A stretch of 14,730 nt of DNA from contig JAPXFY010000013.1 of assembly GCA_030674185.1 (NCBI GenBank), forward strand, positions 56,969,873 through 56,984,602, read 5' to 3'. This document shows, in pieces, positions 8,832 through 14,730 of the stretch; within the stretch, counting starts at the first letter, position 1, and each line of letters begins with the position of its first letter. A program made the translations under genes and the position numbers. This stretch comes from Monoplex corrugatus (taxonomy: Eukaryota > Mollusca > Gastropoda > Littorinimorpha > Ranellidae). The notes beneath the pieces are model-generated. The model made no database searches, was not told where the DNA came from, and saw nothing but the letters and a program-made list of their open reading frames with translations.

Positions 8832-8855
8832 AGGTGGGGGTGGGTGGGTGGGTGG
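8832..8855 (+). other. G-quadruplex-forming run
   Basis: The G runs at 8836-8840, 8842-8844, 8846-8848 and 8850-8852 are separated by single T residues. This is the G3+N1 pattern expected to form a very stable parallel quadruplex. A (GGGT)n microsatellite origin is likely. Confidence 0.8.
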
Positions 8856-8958
8856 AAGACTTAAGGAACACTAAGCTGAGACGACAACTTGAAGCAACAA
8901 ACAGAATTTAGAATTGAACTCGAGATATTAAATCTTTGAATCCACACCTCTGTCAAAA

Positions 8959-8959
<1 letters not shown>

Positions 8960-9049
<90 letters not shown>

Positions 9050-9154
9050 CACAACACACACACACACCACACACACACACACACAAAACACACAACCACA
9101 CAAACACACACACATACACACACACAACACACACACAAACACACACACACACAC

Positions 9155-9185
<31 letters not shown>

Positions 9186-9360
9186 ACACAGAAACACGCA
9201 TGCACACAGACGCACACACACAAATAAACAGACACATACACACATATACACACACACACAACACACAACACAACACACACCACACATACACACAAACAAA
9301 CACACACACACGCATACACAAACACATACACATACACATGCACACACACGCGCGCGCGCA
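8960..9360. repeat. (CA)n microsatellite, perfect then degenerate
   Basis: A nearly uninterrupted AC run occupies 8960-9048, then degenerates into ACACAA, ACCACAC and ACATAC variants to about 9349, and ends in a CGCGCGCG tract (9349-9358). Long Thr/His or Cys/Val open frames on both strands are artefacts of this repeat. Confidence 0.97.
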
Positions 9361-9409
9361 TATCATGATTTGTGTCTATTTACTCGAACCCTCACTTTTC
9401 ATATTGACT

Positions 9410-9608
9410 GAGTGACGTCCTTGGTCAGGGGTCACCACAGGGTCAACGGTCGCGTGATAAGACTGTACAAGGATTCCAGTACCGGGGTCAATGAGAGTCA
9501 GAAGGTGAAGGACGGCCTTACAGATGGAAGTGACGTCATGAATGGCGTGGAAACTGACACCGTTGCAAGAGTTCCAGGCAGACCCAAAAGGCTTAACCAC
9601 CACCTAAA
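9410..9608. other. GC-richer island between CA arrays
   Basis: Roughly 200 bases of complex, GC-richer sequence lie between two CA microsatellites. They are open on the plus strand (9412 onward) and on the minus strand (9603-9376, 75 codons), with no recognised protein family. The island contains the palindrome TGACGTCA (9531-9538), identical to the cAMP-response octamer, and two GGGTCA half-sites (9429-9434 and 9440-9445) five bases apart. It could be an old exon, a SINE core or a regulatory fragment; none is established. Confidence 0.35.
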
Positions 9609-9644
9609 GCACACACACACGCACACTCACACACACACACCACA

Positions 9645-9676
<32 letters not shown>

Positions 9677-9678
9677 CA

Positions 9679-9723
<45 letters not shown>

Positions 9724-9840
9724 TATACATATATCTATGTATATACATGTATCTATCTATCTATGTATCTATGTAGCTATCTATTTATCTATCTATCTAT
9801 ATCTATATATATACATATATGTATATATATATATATATAG
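9609..9840. repeat. (CA)n then (TATC)n/(TA)n microsatellite at the retrotransposon 3' end
   Basis: CA repeats run from 9609 to 9719, then ACATATAC and TATCTATG units to about 9810, then TA to 9839. The complex sequence of the minus-strand retrotransposon 3' end begins immediately after, at about 9841. Part of this tract may be target sequence and part may have grown from the element's 3' end. Confidence 0.9.
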
Positions 9841-9951
9841 GTAGAAAGAAACTCTAGGGAGAGCTAGACAACAGAAGGTCTTCAGAGAAGTAACCCCCTT
9901 TAGACAAGTGTTTCGGCCCTGAATTCCTTACACTCTCGGGGGGCCGGGCCA

Positions 9952-9975
9952 CATCCAGGTCATGACTCCTGGATG
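9952..9975 (-). other. Stem-loop near the retrotransposon 3' end
   Basis: CATCCAGG (9952-9959) and CCTGGATG (9968-9975) form a perfect 8-base stem around an 8-base loop that contains the palindrome TCATGA. The hairpin lies about 110 bases from the element 3' edge. R2-type reverse transcriptases recognise structured 3' UTR RNA, so a role in template recognition is possible but inferred. Confidence 0.55.
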
Positions 9976-9991
9976 CCCTTCTGCTGTTGTC

Positions 9992-10010
9992 TTTTTTTTT
10001 TTTTTTTTTT
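9992..10010 (-). repeat. Poly-A tract after the tRNA-like block
   Basis: There are nineteen T on the plus strand, hence A on the element strand, directly after the tRNA-like 3' edge. It encodes the lysine run near the end of the third ORF part. It may be the tail of an inserted SINE. Confidence 0.9.
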
Positions 10011-10089
10011 CCCCACGCCCGGGAGCGAACCTGGGCGATTCTGCGCTTCAGAACTGCGGTACGCGGTTTTACCAATGTGCTAACGGGGC
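10011..10089 (-). repeat. tRNA-like sequence in the retrotransposon 3' region
   Basis: On the minus strand, 10082-10072 reads TAGCACATTGG, a perfect A box, and 10031-10021 reads GGTTCGCTCCC, one mismatch from a B box, at tRNA-like spacing. The T-stem pairs at four of five positions and CCCC near the start can pair with GGGG at the end. The anticodon arm is poorly formed, so this is a tRNA-derived block rather than a working tRNA. It lies in the same orientation as the reverse transcriptase and is followed by a run of A on the same strand. It is either a SINE inserted in the 3' UTR or a native tRNA-like 3' domain. Confidence 0.6.
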
Positions 10090-10969
10090 ACACATCATCT
10101 GTAGGGAATTTAATCCTTATGAAGTTCACTTTTTGGTTCCTCCTTGCCCAGATCCAGCTTGAGCTCCTTTCTGCTGCCTCTGCCATCGCTTTAAGGGCTC
10201 TAGTCCTCTTCTTCCCAGAAATGGCGAGTTGTTTCATGAGATCATAAGCGGAGGTGCCCACAAACCCTCTTGCCCCGACCTCTATGGCGAAGATTTTGAC
10301 CCGCAGACCTGCTTTCTTCAGGGTGCTGGCAAGACCGGCGTATTTTTCGGTCTTGTAGATATGTGCTTCTTCCATTCTGCTTTCGTATGGCACAGTGAGT
10401 TCTATCAGAATCACTTGTTTCGAGGAGTCAGAGTGGAGAGCGATGTCTGGTCTCATGCCTGTCTTGCTGATGACATATGGGTAATTTCTCCACTCTGGGA
10501 GGTCTGCTGTACACTCCCAGTCGACTGCTCCATCCAGAAGACCCTTTGGCAATGTGCTGGTTGTCATAGCACTTTCGGGCCAGACCTGTTTCCCTTCTGC
10601 TTTGTAGAACGTTGTCATAGCAATTGGTGCGTTTGGGGTCATGGTTTTTTCGCTAACCACATCTGTGATCACTTTCAGAACTTGGTTGTGCCTCCATGTA
10701 TACCTTCCTTGGGCTAGCGCTACTTTGCAAGAGCTTAGGACATGTTCCACTGTTTGTTTCTTCTGACAGAGCGGACATGTTGGGTCGTCTGATTTCCCCC
10801 ATTTCACTAAGTTTGCATTCGAGGGGAGCAGGTCATATACAGATCTGAGGAGGAAGCTTATCCTTAGAGGAGCCATGTGCCACATATCGTTCCAGCTGAG
10901 ACTTCTTTGGAGTGCACTGTCCCATGTTGTCCATTGCCCCTGTTGACCTTGCTGGACTGCCTTCGCACT

Positions 10970-12858
10970 CTTTTGACATCTTCTTCTTCCTTCAACTCCT
11001 GTATGATCATGTCTCTTTTTTCCTTCCCTTTGGCTTTGGACCACCACTGCATTTTTGTTGCTCCCAGTCCCTGTCTGTTGGTTTGCGTGTGTCCAATTAT
11101 TTCTTTGATGCTGAGGTTTCTCTTGGCATTGTTTACAGCCTCTTGGACTTTCCACTTTCTGCCAGTTCTCAGCTTTGGATGAACTGATCTCACGATATTG
11201 TCTTCCGATTCCTCCAGCATGCTCAACAGTCTTGCTTTTCCAACTTTGTATTCCTCCACTATGGATTTGAGAGGTAGCTTCAGCATTGCTTGACGACAGT
11301 AGAATGCAACATCAGTGAGACCAGGTGGGACACCGAGCCATTTTCTTGTGTATTTGTTGATTTTGGCTTCCATTGCTTCGACTGTGCTGGTGCAAATGTC
11401 ATAGATTAGCAGTGGCCACAGCAGCTTTGGTATCAGCATGAACTGTAGACACCAGACTTTGTATTTGCCTGGCAGTCCGCAGTTATCTATTTTCTTCAAG
11501 CCTTCTTCTGCTGTTTGCTTGGTTTCACATCCCCTTTGTGTGTCTTTCAGGGAGTCATCATACCATCTTCCGAGACTTTTTACTGGCTCTTCTGTGACAG
11601 TGGGGATGGCTTGGTTGGCTACCATGAATTTGACTGAATCTGCCACTTTTCCTTTTCGCAGTGAGAGACTTCGGGATTTCTTAGGTTTGAACCTCATTCT
11701 TGAAGAGGCCACCAGCTCATCCAGCTGCTTTAAGATTTGGTGTGTCTCTTCCTCATCCGTGGACAAGACTGTTGTGTCATCCATGAAAGCTTTCAGAGGA
11801 GGCATCTGGTATCCATCTCCCAGATTCACTGGACCTGAACTCTTCATTGCAGCTTTCAAGATGACTTCCATTGCCAACACGAACAGTATGGGAGAGATTG
11901 CACAGCCCATTGCAATGCCCACCTCTAGGTCTATCCAGTCCGTGGTGTATTCTTTGGTAGAGAACCGCATTGAGAACCCTTGGAAATACTTCCTCAGCAT
12001 TGTTCGGATGTTTTCTGGGATGTGATGCATTTCAAGAGCCAGCTGGATCATATCGTGTGGAACTGATCCATATGCATTCGCCAGATCAAGCCAAACTACG
12101 TCAATGTCTCTCTTCTCTGTTCTTGCTTTTTGGATGGCATCCCAAATCAACGTGGCATGTTCCAAGCATCCAGGCATTCCTGGTATGCCTCCCTTTTGGA
12201 CTGACATATCCAGATACTTGTTTTCAGTCAGGTATTTTGTCAATCTTGCTGCCATAACAGAGAAGAAGATTTTCCCCTCGACGTTCAGAAGTGATATTGG
12301 CCTGAACTGATTGATGCTGCTGGAGTTCTGCTCCTTCGGAATGTACACTCCTTCAGCTCTCATCCATTGGTCGCTGATCTTCTGGTTCCTCCATGCTGAT
12401 CGAATCATCTTGTGGAGCCACTCGAGCACTTTTGGGCATTTCTTGTAGAGCAGGTATGGTATTCCGTTTGGTCCAGGTGCTGACTTGGCTCTGGCTTTCT
12501 TTACTACGTTCTTCACTTCATCCAGTGTTGGTGGTTTGTTATTGAATTTTCCTTCTGGCGCTGCAGGCCAAACCAGATTCTGGATTTCAAGTGGTGCCTC
12601 GCGCTGAGAATCGGAATATGTTTCCCTGAGATGCTGCTCTAGGGTTTCCTTGCCCACTGTGAGAGTCCCTGATTTGGGTTGTTCAAACAGCTTTCTTGCA
12701 AAGTCAAAGGGATCTTTGAAGAAACGGTCTTGAGTCTTCTTCTTTTTGCTCTTTCTTCGCCTTGCTGATTCCACTTTGCTGAGAGCATTGTGTTTGGCCT
12801 TCAGATCTTTCCAGAGTTCCAGGAGCCCTTGCTTCTCGAATTCTGAGGCAGTTTTCAT
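10970..12858 (-). pseudogene. Retrotransposon ORF part 2: reverse transcriptase
   Basis: This is the reverse transcriptase that copies the element RNA at a nicked target (target-primed reverse transcription). Counting from the ATG at 12858: basic linker 20-60; SAPGPNGIPY at 126-135; INQFRPISLLNVEGKIFF at 182-199; motif A WLDLANAYGSVPH with the metal-binding Asp at 258; motif B GIAMGCAISP at 314-323; motif C FMDD at 358-361 (11787-11776) with both catalytic Asp; motif D RFKPKKSRSLSL at 389-400; motif E VKSLGRWY at 426-433; then a thumb and helical connector. The frame stays open past the break to a stop at 10864, but about 35 codons after about 10970 are off-frame. The ATG is incidental, since homology continues upstream in another frame. 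All core motifs are intact, which suggests a fairly young copy. Confidence 0.88.
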
Positions 12859-13180
12859 TCGCTTTTAAGCTTCCTTTTCTCCCTCCGGATGCTCTCCATC
12901 TGTTGCTGTCTTCTGGATTTCTGGGGAGGCGTTTTTGTCTTTGGCTGCTTCACTCCATAAGTGTCCCTGCAGATAGAGTATATGATGTCTCCGTATGTGT
13001 CAAGTTTGTGTTCCAGCGTACTGTTCCCTATTAGCGCATTCAGCTTAAGGACAAGTTCCTCATCTAATTTCTCCCATTGTTCTTTTGCACCGGCAGGCGG
13101 CAAATTGAGTTTTCCACGTTTGGCGTTAAGAGCTTGTGCAAAATCCGCATCAGAACCGTCAGCGTGGATGTCCTTGGCAC
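12855..13180 (-). pseudogene. Retrotransposon ORF part 1: pre-RT linker
   Basis: The usable coding sequence starts near 13178 with [13 protein letters not shown], directly after the CA array. The frame is also open through the array, but the Cys/Val-rich translation there is not protein. The segment includes [28 protein letters not shown] and [12 protein letters not shown], matching the conserved helical linker before the RT in this element group. It ends at TGA 12857-12855. The next frame takes over at an AAAA run where one more A would keep the ORF continuous, so I read the break as a single-base deletion or a homopolymer sequencing error. No true start codon is present because the element is 5'-truncated. 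Confidence 0.75.
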
Positions 13181-13398
13181 ACTCACACGCACACACACAT
13201 ACAGAAACACAGACACAGACACACAAACACACAGAGATAGACACACACATATATACACGCACACTCACATGCACACACATACAGACACACAGGCGCAGAC
13301 GCAGACAGACAGACACAGACAAAGATACACAGATACCACACACACACACACACACACACACTCACGCTCGCCGCGCACACACACACACACACTCCGTA
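13181..13398. repeat. (CA)n microsatellite at the 5' truncation edge of the retrotransposon
   Basis: CACTCACACGCACACAC-type repeats degenerate into ACAGAC and GCAGAC units in the middle, then near-perfect AC runs at 13338-13360 and 13374-13391. Together with the CA/TA tract at 9609-9840 it brackets the retrotransposon. No coding content. Confidence 0.95.
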
Positions 13399-13795
13399 GA
13401 TTCTTCATATATGTACTGATGACAGAACCCTAAGTGGAGACTTTTTCTGAGAGAATCAGGTAAATCGATTTTCAGCATTAGTTACAGGTGTTCTTTGGCT
13501 CTCAGAGTTTTAAACATGCTTGTAGACCTAGGGAAACAATGGAGACAACACATGACGTCCACGACATTGCAAAATGTTATGTGCCTCTTCTCTAGACTTT
13601 CTTTCATTCAGATTTAGGTTGTCAGCGTATTTGCATTCAATTTAATCAAATAGATTGTTTTTACTCCTTATATGAAAAAAAAACCCCCAAACAAAGACCA
13701 CCACCACTGACAACAACAGAAGCAGCAGGAGCAACAGCAGCAGTAGCAAGAACAATAATGACAAACTGTTCTTGTGTCGGTATCATATAATTGCT
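13399..13795. other. Spacer with a CAR-rich patch
   Basis: This is unique-looking sequence. From about 13675 to 13765 there is an A/C/G trinucleotide-rich patch (CAACAGCAGCAGTAGCAAGAACAA-like units) preceded by a run of nine A. No gene is supported on either strand; the Cys/Ser-rich minus frame there is low complexity. Confidence 0.5.
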
Positions 13796-13798
13796 TAT

Positions 13799-14240
13799 AC
13801 AGGGACGTCCTTGACCAGGCCAGCATGCCAAGCATGTACACCCTCCTCACACAACGACGACTTTGTGGGCTTGGCCATGTGGCCACAAGCAGGATGGCCG
13901 CATTCCAAACGATATCTTGTAAGGAGAGCTCGCTGCAGGATCTCAGCCCACGGGTTGTCCACTGCTGCGATATACTAGGGACGTTGGCAAACGTGACCTG
14001 AAGTCTGCTGATATCAGCGTGGATACCTGGGAAGAGACAGTTACAGGTCGCTGTGGCTATTTACAGGTCGTGCGTGCAGGCATCACCATTGTAGAGGAGA
14101 AACGAACTGGATTGTGCTGGGAAAAAAGACAGAGAAGCAAAGCTGCGGCATCGACCACCCAGCCACAGCCATCAGCCTTCACGTGAGTCAGTTGTGCCAA
14201 GGACTGTCACTCAAGAATCGGCCTGTTCAGCCATAACTGA
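13799..14240 (+). pseudogene. LINE ORF2 C-terminal tail fragment
   Basis: Joined across frames, this reads as the C-terminal tail common to a group of invertebrate LINE ORF2 proteins. Frame 1 (from about 13804) encodes DVLDQASMPSMYTLLTQRRL and LGHV. After a frameshift near 13890, frame 3 encodes RIPNDIL, a stop (TAA) where Tyr is usual, GELAAGSQPTGCPLLRY, then RDVGKRDLKSADISVDTWEE (the DvckRDLKxxxI...W block), and finally FT, a TGA, VSCAKDCHSRIGLFSHN and the natural TGA at 14238-14240. The tail is a zinc-finger-like CX2CX12H motif in which the first Cys is the premature TGA. The upstream RT is absent. Same family as 8551-8640. Confidence 0.8.
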
Positions 14241-14730
14241 CTGTTCCACATCGAACTGAGTCCGGACACATCTTCTGTTTAATCAGACAGACTTGGCTAC
14301 CATAGTTAGACAGGACCCGAGAGACCATCCCGTCCTAAACAAAGCAGACTTCATAAACTATTGATGTCTTTAGATTTCATTGATGACCTACTGAACTATG
14401 GACAGTTATTGAATTCCCATTTTTATTTGGTCTGAATGGTTGAAGGGTAGAGCAAAAGCCTTATGGTTTGAATCTGTAAACACTTCATTCTTTTAGCTAT
14501 ACTTTTTTTAAAAACTCACACAACTATGCCGAGTGTACCTTATTAAGATAATGTAATTAATAAAATTCTCTTCTGAAATTGGAGAAATCAGAAACTAACG
14601 TACATACATCAAAAAAGGGTAAACAAATATACTTCAGAACAAATGAAACAGATACATAAAGAAAAGAACACAAGCTGTCCAACTGAAGTGCACAAAATTA
14701 CTAATTGGTTCATAAACGACGTATGCCTTG
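14241..14730. other. AT-rich terminal sequence, nothing recognised
   Basis: About 490 bases of AT-rich DNA follow the LINE stop codon. The first part may be that LINE's 3' UTR. No open frame, tandem repeat or RNA gene is supported. Confidence 0.4.

Larger units (their letters stand above)
9854..10975 (-). pseudogene. Retrotransposon ORF part 3: CCHC knuckle and restriction-like endonuclease
   Basis: This is the C-terminal part of the same polyprotein, in a frame shifted by one base at about 10970. It is open from 11155, but residues before about 63 are off-frame. Numbered from 11155: QQGQQGQWTTWD at 68-79 and MWHMAPLRISFLLRSVYDLL at 91-110; zinc knuckle C127, C130, H138, C143; RYTWRHNQVL at 151-160; endonuclease core R235-P236-D237, then 14 residues to E252 in ILIELTVPYE, with K268 and K271 downstream. 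RPDX14E matches the R2-type endonuclease spacing. Recognisable protein ends at WIWARRNQ (residues 334-341, about 10135). The remaining 92 codons run through the tRNA-like and poly-A sequence to a stop at 9854 and are probably not native. Confidence 0.85.
9841..13180 (-). mobile_element. 5'-truncated R2/HERO-type non-LTR retrotransposon
   Basis: The domain order on the minus strand is a charged linker, a reverse transcriptase with motifs A to E, a CX2CX7HX4C knuckle, and a PD-(D/E)xK restriction-like endonuclease, which is the plan of R2-superfamily elements. No apurinic endonuclease is present. The sequence (GxPYxLYK, FRPISLLNVEGKIFFS, RWRHDQV-type region) fits the HERO-like elements common in fish and marine invertebrates; the clade is from memory and needs a tree. 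The N-terminal zinc-finger and Myb part expected in full elements is missing: coding sequence stops at a CA array near 13180, as in typical 5' truncation. Two single-base frameshifts break the ORF. The 3' region holds a tRNA-like block, a poly-A tract and a hairpin. Confidence 0.85.

Noticed and set aside
8936..9840. Thr/His-rich plus-strand and Cys/Val-rich minus-strand open frames
   Set aside because: They are products of (CA)n/(TG)n reading, and multiple frames are open at once. No independent protein signal.
9905..9935. Possible hammerhead ribozyme (minus strand GGCCGAAACACTTGTC)
   Set aside because: It resembles the GAAA and GUC part of the hammerhead ribozymes known from Penelope-like elements, but no CUGAUGA core segment is found at the needed distance, so the fold is not supported.
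10877..12310. Plus-strand open frames opposite the reverse transcriptase
   Set aside because: They are antisense shadows of a well-supported minus-strand RT/endonuclease ORF; none has family motifs.
12845..12862. Programmed -1 ribosomal frameshift signal
   Set aside because: The A run does not fit an X XXY YYZ heptamer in the linker frame and I saw no clear downstream pseudoknot. A simple indel or sequencing error is more likely.
13183..13392. Cys/Val-rich N-terminus fused to the retrotransposon linker
   Set aside because: The frame happens to run through the CA array, while homology to the element begins only at about 13178.

Overview
The window looks like an intergenic, repeat-dominated stretch of an animal nuclear genome. 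The likeliest source is a marine invertebrate, and the dense CA/CT microsatellites, minisatellites and decayed non-LTR retrotransposons would suit a mollusc or other lophotrochozoan; that assignment is inference. I see no intact host protein-coding gene, no operon-like layout and no prokaryotic signals. A run of 100 N (4631-4730) marks an assembly gap of unknown true size.

Layout. 1-372: a minus-strand tRNA-derived SINE head. 524-643 and 2608-2731: two copies of one dispersed repeat in inverted orientation, enclosing two long CT/TG/CTGT blocks (926-1440, 2041-2400), a T-rich block, and a nested pair of palindromic TTAA-bounded MITE-like elements (1700-1892). 2863-3555: a decayed, frame-broken coding stretch of unknown family. 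3592-4163: a 44-bp minisatellite. About 4255-4630: a minus-strand fragment of an R2/HERO-type retrotransposon carrying an in-frame 90-bp tandem duplication that runs into the gap. 4731 to about 6790: a 37-bp satellite with about 55 units. 6790-8550: mostly unique DNA with a LINE endonuclease relic near 7600-7851. 8551-8640: a LINE 3' fragment. 8832-8855: a G-quadruplex-type run. 8960-9360 and 9609-9840: CA and TATC/TA microsatellites flanking a small GC-richer island.

The main element is at 9841 to about 13180, minus strand. It is a 5'-truncated non-LTR retrotransposon with a reverse transcriptase, a CCHC knuckle and a restriction-like endonuclease, which is the R2 superfamily plan; I place it nearest the HERO group. 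Its frame is broken twice by apparent single-base indels (about 12855 and about 10970). It has a tRNA-like block, a poly-A tract and a strong hairpin near its 3' end, and simple repeats lie directly against both of its ends. 13181-13398 is another CA array. About 13800-14240 is the C-terminal tail of a second LINE family, homologous to the 8551 fragment. The last 490 bases are AT-rich and featureless.

Nothing here works together as a host pathway. The window records repeated transposition into and beside simple repeats, followed by tandem amplification. The most informative items are the retrotransposon with microsatellite at both ends, its tRNA-like 3' region, the transposon-ORF-derived 90-bp tandem repeat at the gap, and the nested TTAA palindromes.
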